A DNA stretch of 18,782 nt from an uncultured Collinsella sp. (lineage in GTDB: Bacteria; Actinomycetota; Coriobacteriia; Coriobacteriales; Coriobacteriaceae), in assembly GCA_902470095.1 (NCBI GenBank), contig CABRFG010000046.1, positions 1-18,782 of the forward strand, in the 5' to 3' direction. The translations under genes and the position numbers were made by a program. The notes beneath the pieces were generated by a model, which saw only the letters and a list, made by a program, of their open reading frames with translations, was not told the DNA's origin and ran no database searches. The first letter of the stretch is position 1. Each line of letters opens with the position of its first letter. Shown here one piece after another: positions 7,746 through 15,385 of this stretch.

Positions 7746-8653
7746 TACTGTTCCTCCAATGCTGAGGCTCCGCCGACGATCTCGTTAATCTCGGTCGTGA
7801 TCGAAGCCTGGCGCACGCGACTATACGTGCGGGTAAGGGTCGAGATGATCGCGGTGGCGTTTTCCGTCGCGGAGTGCATGGCCTTGCGGCGTGCACCCTG
7901 CTCGGCAGCCGCCGAATCGATCAGGGCCTGGTAGATGACCGTCAGGATATAAGACGGCACAAGCTTGCCGAGAACATGCTCGGGAGAGGGCACGAACTCG
8001 AACGTGGACGAGATGCGCTTAGGGGCGTCGGTCTCGTTCTTACGCGGACCGTGGGCCATAGCGATCATCTCGGGGTCGAGCGGCAACAGATGCTCGACGC
8101 GAAGCTCCTGATCCACGCGGTTCTTGGCGTGGTGGTAGACAAGCTCGACACGGTCAAGCTCACCGGCACGATACGCATCGCAGATATGAGAGGAGATCAT
8201 GCGGGCCTGATTGAAATCGGGCTCAGAGGAGTTGCCCTCAAAGTGCATGACAACGTTTGCGCGGTCACGGAAATACGTGGCCGGCTTACGCCCGCACGCG
8301 ATGATCTCGCATTCGATGCCGTCGTTCGCCCAAGAAGCGGCGAGCTTTTCGGCCGTGCGCTCCACCGTCGTATTGAAACCGCCGGCAAGGCCGCGGTCCG
8401 AGGCAATAACGACAATCAGGCCATGCTTGACGCTCTCATGCTTCTGCAGCATGGGATCGGTGCCCGAACAGGAGGCGTCGCCGGCGACCGTCAACATGAC
8501 GTCGGTCAGCGCCTCCTTATAGGGCTCGGCCTGCTTGGAGCGATCGAGGGCACGACGAATCTTGGCCGTAGAGACCATCTCCATCGTGCGCGTGATCTGC
8601 TTGGTCGTGGTAACCGAGGAGATTCGCTTCTTAATGTCGCGAAGGTTGGCCAT
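7745..8653 (-). CDS. atpG: F1Fo ATP synthase subunit gamma
   Basis: A 302-residue central rotor shaft. The conserved N-terminal helix (MANLRDIKKRI...TKQITRTMEMVSTAKIRRA) and C-terminal helix (QGARRKAMHSATENA...SRVRQASITTEINEIVGGASAL) that form the coiled coil inside the alpha/beta ring are intact. The middle domain carries VIASDRGLAGGFN. The ATG follows the atpA stop by 5 nt and is preceded by GAGGAG. It shares a TAATG overlap with atpD. Confidence 0.97.
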
Positions 8654-8658
8654 GGGGC

Positions 8659-10257
8659 TTAGTTCTCCTCTGATCCAGAAACATCCGAATGGTGCTTGGC
8701 CATGAACTGCTGCTTGAAGTCGCCGATGACGCGCAAGAGCTCAGCCTTGGTGTCATCATCGATCTTCTTGGCGCGAACCTTGTCGAGCAGCGAACCAAAG
8801 CCATTGTCCATGTACTCGATGAGCTCGGCACGGAAAGGCAGCACGTCGGCGATCTCCAGGTCATCCAGGAAGCCCTCGTTGCCAGCGAACAGCGTAACGA
8901 TCTGCTCGCCAACCTCAAACGGCTTGTAACGCGGCTGCTTCAGGAGCTCGGTCATGCGAGCACCGTGGGTCAGCTGCTTCTGAGTAGCCTCGTCGAGGTC
9001 GGAGCCGAACTGCGTAAAGCCAGCGAGCTCCTGATAGGAAGCGAGGTCCAGACGGAGGTTGCCGGCGACCTGCTTCATGGCCTTGGTCTGCGCATCGCCA
9101 CCGACGCGGGACACGGAGATACCCACGTCGACTGCCGGGCGCTGACCCTGGAAGAAGAGCTCGGACTGCAGGTAGATCTGACCATCGGTAATGGAAATGA
9201 CGTTGGTCGGAATGTAGGCCGAGACGTCGCCGTCCTGGGTCTCGATGATCGGCAGTGCCGTCATGGAGCCGTAACCGTTCTTCTTGGACATCTTGACGGC
9301 ACGCTCGAGCAGACGAGAGTGCAGGTAGAAGATGTCGCCAGGATAGGCCTCGCGTCCGGGCGGACGATGCAGCGTCAGCGACATCTGACGGTAGGCCACA
9401 GCCTGCTTGGACAGGTCATCGTAGATGACGAGCACGTGGCCGCCGGGGTTGGTCTCGCTGGCGGGCTTGCCGTCCTCGCCGTTGTACATAAAGAACTCGC
9501 CAATAGCGGCACCGGCCATAGGCGCGATGTACTGCATAGGGGCGGAATCGGCAGCGGTGGCCGAAACGATGATGGTGTAGTCGAGCGCACCGTGCTGAGC
9601 GAGGGTCTCGCGGATGTTGGCAACCGTGGAGGCCTTCTGGCCGATGGCGACATAGATGCAGACCATGCCCTTGCCGCGCTGGTTGAGGATAGCGTCGATG
9701 GCGATGGCGGTCTTACCGGTCTTACGGTCACCGATGATGAGCTCACGCTGACCGCGGCCAATAGGCACCATGGAGTCGATAGCGAGCAGACCGGTCTGAA
9801 CCGGCTCGCACACCGGGGTACGATCGATGACGCCGGGAGCCTTGAACTCGATGGGGCGACGGTGCGTAGCGACGATGTCGCCCAGGCCGTCGATGGGCTG
9901 GCCGAGCGGATTGACGACGCGGCCGAGCATGGCACGGCTCACGGGGATATCCATAACGCGGCCAGTGGTGCGGCACTCGTCGCCTTCCTTGATGGAGTCG
10001 ACGGCACCGAACAGAACGGCGCCGACCTCGTCACGGTCAAGGTTCTGGGCAAGGCCGAAGACGGTCTCACCGGTATCGGAGCTCTTGAACTCCAGAAGCT
10101 CGCCTGCCATGGCGCTCTTGAGGCCGGAGACGCGCGCGATGCCGTCGCCTACCTCATCGACCGTTGAAACCTCATGCGTATCGACCGTCGCGGAGAGGCT
10201 CGTGAGCTGCTCCTGCAGTCTCTTGGCGATATCCTGGGCATTGAGGGTTTCGGACAT
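8659..10257 (-). CDS. atpA: F1Fo ATP synthase subunit alpha
   Basis: A 532-residue regulatory nucleotide-binding subunit of F1. Walker A-type GDRKTGKT lies at 176-183; the VGDGIARVSGL start of the beta-barrel domain (36-46) and the RPPGREAYPGDIFYLHSRLLERA block are conserved. The C-terminal end is longer than in E. coli by about 20 residues (acidic, Ser-rich), a minor difference. The ATG overlaps the atpH stop as TAATG. Confidence 0.98.
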   Translation of the reverse strand: MSETLNAQDIAKRLQEQLTSLSATVDTHEVSTVDEVGDGIARVSGLKSAMAGELLEFKSSDTGETVFGLAQNLDRDEVGAVLFGAVDSIKEGDECRTTGRVMDIPVSRAMLGRVVNPLGQPIDGLGDIVATHRRPIEFKAPGVIDRTPVCEPVQTGLLAIDSMVPIGRGQRELIIGDRKTGKTAIAIDAILNQRGKGMVCIYVAIGQKASTVANIRETLAQHGALDYTIIVSATAADSAPMQYIAPMAGAAIGEFFMYNGEDGKPASETNPGGHVLVIYDDLSKQAVAYRQMSLTLHRPPGREAYPGDIFYLHSRLLERAVKMSKKNGYGSMTALPIIETQDGDVSAYIPTNVISITDGQIYLQSELFFQGQRPAVDVGISVSRVGGDAQTKAMKQVAGNLRLDLASYQELAGFTQFGSDLDEATQKQLTHGARMTELLKQPRYKPFEVGEQIVTLFAGNEGFLDDLEIADVLPFRAELIEYMDNGFGSLLDKVRAKKIDDDTKAELLRVIGDFKQQFMAKHHSDVSGSEEN

Positions 10258-10733
10258 TAGGCTTCACCTCCGTACGAATTAGCAGAGTTTGCGAGGGTCT
10301 CCTGCGCGATGCGCAGCTGCGTCTTGACGGAAATGTCACGACGCTCGCCGCGGGCCTCGAGCACCAGGCCGCCCACGATAGACGGGTCGACCTGCTCGAT
10401 AAGGAATACCTTGCGGCCGAAGTCCTGCTCGCATTTCTTAGTGATGGTTTGACGCAGCTCGTCGTCGAGCGGGATCGCCGTGGTGACGGTCACGCCCACT
10501 ACATCCTCGTCTTCCTCGGCAACATACTTAAAGGCAGCTGCCACCTTGGGAAGAAGGTCGAGCTGGTCGCGCTTGGACATGGTGTCGAGCACGGCGATGA
10601 TCTCGGGGCTGGCAGAAGCCAGGCGCTCGATCATCTCGAGGTCCTCAAACACATGGTCCTCGGCCTTAGCGGCTTCCAGAAGGGAGCGCGCGTAGGTCTC
10701 GAGCACCTTGTCCTGATAGCGGCTAGTCGGCAT
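10257..10733 (-). CDS. atpH: F1Fo ATP synthase subunit delta
   Basis: A 158-residue peripheral-stalk subunit joining the b dimer to the top of F1. The N-terminal helical bundle (TYARSLLEAAKAE) and the C-terminal IVGGLVLEARGERRDISVKTQL motif are typical of the OSCP/delta family. At 158 residues it is somewhat shorter than the usual 175-180, but both conserved ends are present, so I see no truncation. The gene overlaps the end of atpF by 11 nt; its ribosome site (AGG) lies in atpF. Confidence 0.95.
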   Translation of the reverse strand: MPTSRYQDKVLETYARSLLEAAKAEDHVFEDLEMIERLASASPEIIAVLDTMSKRDQLDLLPKVAAAFKYVAEEDEDVVGVTVTTAIPLDDELRQTITKKCEQDFGRKVFLIEQVDPSIVGGLVLEARGERRDISVKTQLRIAQETLANSANSYGGEA

Positions 10734-11325
10734 TCAGGCTACCTGCTTCCTGGATGTAGCGCTCGATGAGCTTCTTCTGCTCGGCATCGTCCTCGAGTGC
10801 CTCGCCCACGATCTTGGTGGCGACGGCAACGGACAGGTCGGCGATGGAGCTCGCGGCACCGGCGTAAATGGACTTGCGCTCGTCCTCGACGGTCGTATGG
10901 GCCTTGGCGATGATCTCCTCGGCCTCCTTGTGAGCAGCCTCGATGATACGGGCGCGCTCGGACTCGGCGTCCTTACGGGCCTCGAGAACGATGTCGGCAG
11001 CCTGACGACGGGCGTCGGTGACGATCGAGTCGGACTCAGCGCGCTTGGCGATAGCCTCCTGCTTGGTCTTCTCGGCCTCGTCGAGGCTCTCCTCGATCTT
11101 CTTGCCGCGCTCCTCCATGGTTTTCATGATGCCCGGCAGGGCGACCTTTGCCAGCACGATCCAGATGATCAGGAAGGCGATAAGCGCCGGGATGAACTCC
11201 GCCATCTTAGGGATGAGGATGTCCGCACCGGCAGCGCCGTCCTCGGCGAACGCGGAAACCGGCATAAGCAGCGCGGCCGCGGACGCGGAGAGTGCGATCG
11301 CGCTCTTCTGGGATGAAAGATTCAT
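10723..11325 (-). CDS. atpF: F1Fo ATP synthase subunit b with signal-peptide-like N-terminus
   Basis: A 200-residue peripheral-stalk subunit. One transmembrane helix (about residues 44-66, FIPALIAFLIIWIVLAKVALPGIM) is followed by a long charged amphipathic helix that dimerises and reaches F1. Ahead of the membrane helix there is an additional N-terminal segment with a lysine, a hydrophobic Ala-rich core and an SAFA/ED boundary after residue 27, which looks like a cleavable Sec signal peptide. This would place the mature N-terminus outside, the normal topology of b. The ATG at 11325 has GGAG 8 nt upstream and follows the atpE stop by 15 nt; no internal start with a ribosome site would remove the extension. 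Confidence 0.95.
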   Translation of the reverse strand: MNLSSQKSAIALSASAAALLMPVSAFAEDGAAGADILIPKMAEFIPALIAFLIIWIVLAKVALPGIMKTMEERGKKIEESLDEAEKTKQEAIAKRAESDSIVTDARRQAADIVLEARKDAESERARIIEAAHKEAEEIIAKAHTTVEDERKSIYAGAASSIADLSVAVATKIVGEALEDDAEQKKLIERYIQEAGSLNAD

Positions 11326-11340
11326 ACTTGACGCTCCGTG

Positions 11341-11535
11341 CTATTTAACGATCAGCGCGACAACGAAGCCGATCAGAGCCAGAGCCTCGCCGAAGGCGGA
11401 GCCCATGATGAAGACGGTGAACACGCGGCCCTGGACCTCAGGCTGACGGGCCATAGCACCCGTAGCACCCAGAGCAGACAGGCCGATAGCAAGACCAGCG
11501 CCGATAACACCGAGACCGTAACCGATAACTCCCAC
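11341..11535 (-). CDS. atpE: F1Fo ATP synthase subunit c (proteolipid)
   Basis: A 64-residue hairpin of two membrane helices that forms the rotor ring. Helix 1 has the small-residue pattern GVIGAGLAIGLSALGA, the polar loop is ARQPE (29-33), and the ion-binding carboxylate is Glu50 in helix 2. Ala51 follows Glu50, and the helix-1 residue facing it is not Gln. The Na+ signature seen in Ilyobacter-type rings is therefore absent and proton coupling is more likely. The start is GTG at 11535 with a perfect AAAGGAGG; an in-frame stop upstream excludes a longer form, so the short length is real. A 124-nt gap separates it from atpB. Confidence 0.95.
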   Translation of the reverse strand: MGVIGYGLGVIGAGLAIGLSALGATGAMARQPEVQGRVFTVFIMGSAFGEALALIGFVVALIVK

Positions 11536-11659
11536 GATTCCTCCTTTGTCGTGCGTGTCTTATTTCACGCAGGATAACCTTTTTATAACTGCCGGGCTCC
11601 ATGGGTACGGGCACCGGCGGTTTAACGAATTGCCTTACCTTTAAGGCGCGAACGGAAGA

Positions 11660-12463
11660 TTACTCCTCCTCCGCGACCTCCTCTGCCTCGGAGACATACA
11701 CGGCGGTAAGGACCGTGAAGACGTAAGCCTGGATGGCGCCGACCACAAGCTCGATCGCATAGATCAGGATGAGGATGGCAAGCCAGGCCAGCGAAGGCAG
11801 GGCGCCGACGGCGTGGGCCGCGGAAACCTGCTGAAGCAGCGGCTGCATGAACATGCTCGCCATGATGGCGAACGAGCCCATGACCACGTGTCCTGCGAAC
11901 ATGTTGCAGAACAGACGGACGGCGAGCGTGATGAGGCGCAGGAAGGTCGAGAAAAGCTCGACGACCCACACGAGCACGTTCATCGGGAAGCTCACGCCCT
12001 GCGGGGCGAGGCTCTTGATGTAGCCGATCACGCCGTGAGCCTTGCATCCGTAGTAGATGAAGTACACGAAGGCGAAAATGGCGAGTGCGGCGGTGGAGCC
12101 GATTGCGCCGGTGCCGGGCTTCATTCCCGGGATCAGGCCGATCATGTTATTGATCAGGATGAACAGGAAAAGCGAGCACAGGAACGGGAAGTGCTTCTTC
12201 CAGTTCTCACCCACGACACCCTTGCCGATATCGTTCTCGACGTACTCGATGATGTACTCGAAACCGTTGACGAAGAAGCCCTTGGGAACCAGGGTCTGCT
12301 TCTTCTTGAACACGGCCAGGACGATCAGGAGCACGATCGTGGAGACGATCAGCCAAAACGAGTACTGCGTGATGCCGCAGCTCAGATCGCCCACGACAGG
12401 GGTGGAGCTGAACTCGCTGACCAGATGATTAATCTCATCAGGCAGCTTTTCAAAAATTTCCAC
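11660..12463 (-). CDS. atpB: F1Fo ATP synthase subunit a
   Basis: A 267-residue membrane subunit that forms the proton half-channels against the c ring. The essential arginine is Arg183 in AVRLFCNMFAGH, and the polar helix residues of the final membrane segments (AIELVVGAIQAYVFTVLTAVY) are present. About five to six membrane helices are visible. The acidic C-terminus (EAEEVAEEE) is cytoplasmic. The start is GTG at 12463 with AAAGG 7 nt upstream, overlapping the stop of the atpI-like gene. Confidence 0.95.
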   Translation of the reverse strand: MEIFEKLPDEINHLVSEFSSTPVVGDLSCGITQYSFWLIVSTIVLLIVLAVFKKKQTLVPKGFFVNGFEYIIEYVENDIGKGVVGENWKKHFPFLCSLFLFILINNMIGLIPGMKPGTGAIGSTAALAIFAFVYFIYYGCKAHGVIGYIKSLAPQGVSFPMNVLVWVVELFSTFLRLITLAVRLFCNMFAGHVVMGSFAIMASMFMQPLLQQVSAAHAVGALPSLAWLAILILIYAIELVVGAIQAYVFTVLTAVYVSEAEEVAEEE

Positions 12464-12466
12464 GAC

Positions 12467-12778
12467 TTACCTTTCGACCTCATGAGGATCTCGCAGCGCC
12501 TTGGCGACGCGAACCGCGCAGGCGGCCATAAAGGCCACGAAGCCGATCGCCTCGCCCAGGAGGAACATGCGAAATGCCTCTCCGAACAACACAAACACAA
12601 CCAAGGTAAAGACAAGCAACGCGATTGCCGAGACCGCGAGACTCACCATACCCTTGAGCATGTCCGCATTCTGCTTATCGTCAAGAACCGGCTTGAGCGT
12701 AAAGACAAAGGGAAGGAAGGCAATCGCGCCCGCGATGGCACCTGCAACGATAGCGAGCAGATCGGCTATCTGAAACAC
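12467..12778 (-). CDS. atpI: AtpI-like small membrane protein of the ATP synthase operon
   Basis: A predicted 103-residue protein with four hydrophobic segments (residues about 5-25, 40-58 and 60-90 region) and a short basic/acidic tail. Its place as first gene of the operon, 3 nt before atpB, and its size suggest AtpI, a poorly conserved helper in c-ring assembly and Mg2+ handling. Sequence similarity to AtpI is weak, so the name rests largely on position. I chose the GTG at 12778, which has GAGG 6 nt upstream. A GTG at 12790 is possible. The TTG at 12853 (128 residues) has no ribosome site and lies upstream of the likely transcription start. Confidence 0.65.
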   Translation of the reverse strand: MFQIADLLAIVAGAIAGAIAFLPFVFTLKPVLDDKQNADMLKGMVSLAVSAIALLVFTLVVFVLFGEAFRMFLLGEAIGFVAFMAACAVRVAKALRDPHEVER

Positions 12779-12839
12779 TGGCGTCCTCACTTTCCTTTTT
12801 AACGCCTTACAGAACAGTTCCCGCCAAACATTGGTGACT

Positions 12840-12867
12840 ATTGTACGAGCCAATCGCTAAAGTACAA
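12840..12867 (-). promoter_or_regulatory. Candidate promoter of the ATP synthase operon
   Basis: On the minus strand TACAAT (-10, 5 of 6; 12840-12845) is preceded at 16 bp by TTGTAC (-35, first three bases matching; 12862-12867). The start would be near 12833, leaving a leader of about 45-55 nt. A 6-bp inverted repeat AACCGA/TCGGTT (12866-12871 and 12879-12884) touches the -35 and could be an operator or part of a weak upp terminator. Confidence 0.5.
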
Positions 12868-12938
12868 CCGAAAAAGCATCGGTTAATACGCACCTGTTCG
12901 TTTTCTTAAGACCTTCTTTATGCCGCAGGTACGGTAAT

Positions 12939-12970
12939 ACGTTTTTCTCGAACCCTGCAGGGCAAAACGT
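12939..12970. other. Nested palindrome in the upp-atpI gap
   Basis: ACGTTTT (12939-12945) and AAAACGT (12964-12970) flank a perfect CCCTGCAGGG palindrome (12953-12962). The 281-bp gap between upp and the atpI-like gene holds this, the atp promoter candidate and no plausible gene. No classical terminator with a long T-run follows upp, so upp transcription may run toward the atp operon. Confidence 0.5.
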
Positions 12971-13059
12971 CCGTTAACAGGAGTGCGCGTGGTCGTCTTT
13001 TGCTCGCCCGCGCGCACCATTTCTTCGTATTTTCGACGTTAGCCGGTATGGCCCAGAGA

Positions 13060-13707
13060 TTACAGCGTGCCGTAGATGCGGTCGCCGGCGTCGCCCAGGC
13101 CGGGAACGATGTAGGCAGCTTCGTTGAGATGGTCGTCGATGGCGCAGGTATAGATATGCACATCGGGGTCCTTCTCAGTCAGCGACTTGAGGCCCTCGGG
13201 GGCCGCGACGATGCACAGCATGCGGATGTCCTTGACACCGCGCTCGCGCAGGTAGCTGATGGCCATCTCGGCCGAACCGCCCGTGGCGAGCATGGGGTCG
13301 ACGACCAGGCAGATGCGCTGGTCGATATCCTTGGGCATCTTGCAGTAATACTCGTGCGGCTCGTGGGTGACCTCGTCGCGCTCCATGCCGATGTGGCCCA
13401 CGCGAGCGGAGGGCACCAGGTCGAGGATGCCGTCGACCATGCCAAGGCCCGCACGCAGGATGGGCACGATGGCGAGTTTCTTGCCGGCGAGCTGCTTAAA
13501 CGTTGCGGTGGTGATAGGGGTCTCGACTTCGACGTCTTCCATGGGCAGGTCGCGCATGGCCTCGTAGCCGTCAAAAAGCGCGAGTTCGCGCACGAGCTGG
13601 CGGAACTGGTTGGTGCCGGTGTTTTTGTCGCGCAGGATCGACAGCTTGTGCTGGACGAGCGGGTGATCGACAAGCGTCACACGGGACGTATCGTAGGTGA
13701 CGGTCAT
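13060..13707 (-). CDS. upp: Uracil phosphoribosyltransferase
   Basis: A 215-residue cytoplasmic pyrimidine-salvage enzyme making UMP from uracil and PRPP. The PRPP-binding loop LVVDPMLATGGSA lies at 134-146, the flexible PILRAGLGM segment at 82-90, and the C-terminal uracil-contact block YIVPGLGDAGDRIYGT at 199-214. Length is standard. I chose ATG 13707 with an AAAGGGG site upstream; an in-frame extension of 20 residues to 13767 is not family-like. The upp-atp neighbourhood is also known in Bacillota. Small hairpins occur in the leader (CCTTG/CAAGG and GGCCG/CGGCC) but no known attenuator is recognisable. Confidence 0.95.
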   Translation of the reverse strand: MTVTYDTSRVTLVDHPLVQHKLSILRDKNTGTNQFRQLVRELALFDGYEAMRDLPMEDVEVETPITTATFKQLAGKKLAIVPILRAGLGMVDGILDLVPSARVGHIGMERDEVTHEPHEYYCKMPKDIDQRICLVVDPMLATGGSAEMAISYLRERGVKDIRMLCIVAAPEGLKSLTEKDPDVHIYTCAIDDHLNEAAYIVPGLGDAGDRIYGTL

Positions 13708-13830
13708 GGGTTGATTGCCCCTTTCGTTGCGGCCGCAAAACGGCCTTGCTGACAAGGCGCACAGCAATGTTGCCGCCGCACGCCATGCATAAGTTTAGCG
13801 GTTTGTTGTATCGAGCAGCCCATCGCAGCC

Positions 13831-15372
13831 CTACTGTGCGGTACTGAGCGAGCGCTTGACTGCATCACGCCAGCCCGCAAGGTTTTGCTCGCGACGCTCG
13901 GCGGACATATAGGGAAGGAAGGTCCTAACGATCTGGGCATTTTGCTCCAGCTCTTCAAGGTCTTCCCAATAGCCGACGGCAAGACCCGCCAAGTACGCGG
14001 CACCGATTGCCGTGGTCTCCACCGTCTCGCATTGCAGCACGGGGATATCCAGCAGGTCAGCCTGGAATTGCATGATGAACTCGTTGCGCGAGGCACCGCC
14101 ATCGACAGACAGGCGCTCAATCGAAAGCCCCACGTCCTGCTCCATGGCGCGCAGCACGTCGTAGCTCTGATATGCCATGGATTCGCAGGCGGCACGTACG
14201 ATGGTCGCACGGCTCGAGGCGCCGGTCAGACCGCACACGATACCGCGGGCATGCGGGTCCCACCAGGGAGCACCCAAACCCGCAAAGGCGGGAACGAAGT
14301 AGCAGCCCTCGTTGTCGCTAATCGAAGCGGCGAGTTGTGCCGACTCGCTCACGCTCGAGATGATGCCCATGTTGTTGCGCAGCCAGTTCATGGTTGAGCC
14401 GGCGGCAAAGATAGAACCCTCGAGCGCATAGCTGATCTTGCCGTCCGCGGCGATACCGATCGTGGAGACCAGACCGTTCTTGGATTCGACGACCTCGTCG
14501 CCGGTGTTCATGAGCATAAAGCAACCCGTGCCATAGGTGTTTTTGGTCTGGCCGGGATGGAAGCAGCAGTGGCCGAACAGCGACGCCTGCTGATCGCCCG
14601 CCACGCCCATGATGGGCGGCATGTTGGTCATGATGTCGCTCGCGACGCGGCCGTAGTCGCCCGAGCTCCAACGAACCTCGGGCATCATGGAACGTGGAAC
14701 GTCAAAGAGCGCCAGCAGGTCGTCGTCCCAATCGAGCGTATGGATATTAAAGAGCGCCGTGCGGCTGGCATTGGTGTAGTCGGTGGCAAAGACCTGACTG
14801 CCGGTGAGGTTGTAGATGAGCCAGGTGTCGATGGTGCCGAACATGAGGTCGCCCGCCGCCGCGCTCTCACGCGCACCGTCGACGTTGTCGAGGATCCACT
14901 GCACCTTGGAAGCCGAGAAATACGGATCGAGCGTGAGTCCCGTGCGGGAGCGCACCAGCTCTTCTGCGCCCCGCTCGACCAGCTCGTCGATCAGAGGTGC
15001 GGTGCGACGGCATTGCCACACGATGGCGTTATAGATGGGTTGGCCGCTTATGCGGTCCCACACCACCGTGGTCTCGCGCTGGTTGGAGATACCGATGGCG
15101 GCGATGCGGTCAGAATGGATGCCGCTCTTAAACTGGACCTCCATCATCACGCCGATCTGGCTGGCAAGCACCTCCATGGGGTCTTGCTCTATCCAACCGA
15201 GACGCGGGAAGCTGGTTTTGACGCTACGACGTGCCTGCGCGACGATGCAGCCGTACTCGTCGACGATGGTCGCAAGTACCGAGGTGGTGCCGCAGTCGAG
15301 CGCCATGATGTAGGAACCGCCAAAGTTAAACGAGGCATCTTCCATGCCCAGGCTGCCCAGATTCAACGACAT
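13831..15372 (-). CDS. glpK: Glycerol kinase (FGGY family) with altered phosphate loop
   Basis: A 513-residue kinase that phosphorylates glycerol to sn-glycerol 3-phosphate. Glycerol-contact residues of E. coli GlpK are conserved: Arg/Glu in SNQRETT, Trp in AIVWQCRRT, Tyr in LDPYFSASK and Asp in GVAGDQQ. YGTGCF, GLGAPWWDPHARG and SVDGGASRNEFIMQFQADLLDIPV also fit. The phosphate-1 loop reads ALDCGTTSVLA and not the usual ALDQGTTSSRA, so the conserved Gln is Cys27 and the ADP-contacting Arg is Leu33. A 16-residue N-terminal extension is encoded after a good ribosome site (AAAGG, 8-9 nt). It starts 13 nt after the tsaC-like stop, so they are probably one transcript. No glpF or glpD is nearby. 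Confidence 0.9.
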   Translation of the reverse strand: MSLNLGSLGMEDASFNFGGSYIMALDCGTTSVLATIVDEYGCIVAQARRSVKTSFPRLGWIEQDPMEVLASQIGVMMEVQFKSGIHSDRIAAIGISNQRETTVVWDRISGQPIYNAIVWQCRRTAPLIDELVERGAEELVRSRTGLTLDPYFSASKVQWILDNVDGARESAAAGDLMFGTIDTWLIYNLTGSQVFATDYTNASRTALFNIHTLDWDDDLLALFDVPRSMMPEVRWSSGDYGRVASDIMTNMPPIMGVAGDQQASLFGHCCFHPGQTKNTYGTGCFMLMNTGDEVVESKNGLVSTIGIAADGKISYALEGSIFAAGSTMNWLRNNMGIISSVSESAQLAASISDNEGCYFVPAFAGLGAPWWDPHARGIVCGLTGASSRATIVRAACESMAYQSYDVLRAMEQDVGLSIERLSVDGGASRNEFIMQFQADLLDIPVLQCETVETTAIGAAYLAGLAVGYWEDLEELEQNAQIVRTFLPYMSAERREQNLAGWRDAVKRSLSTAQ

Positions 15373-15385
15373 CGCTTACACCTTT

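Noticed and set aside
8689..10167. Long plus-strand frame opposite atpA
   Set aside because: Shadow of the alpha subunit gene, with no ribosome site or recognisable domain.
12779..12853. N-terminal extension of the atpI-like protein from a TTG start
   Set aside because: No ribosome site, and the start would lie at or before the predicted transcription start.
13708..13830. Uracil-responsive attenuator before upp
   Set aside because: Two small 5-bp hairpins are present, but there is no PyrR-type binding loop and no clear terminator/antiterminator pair.
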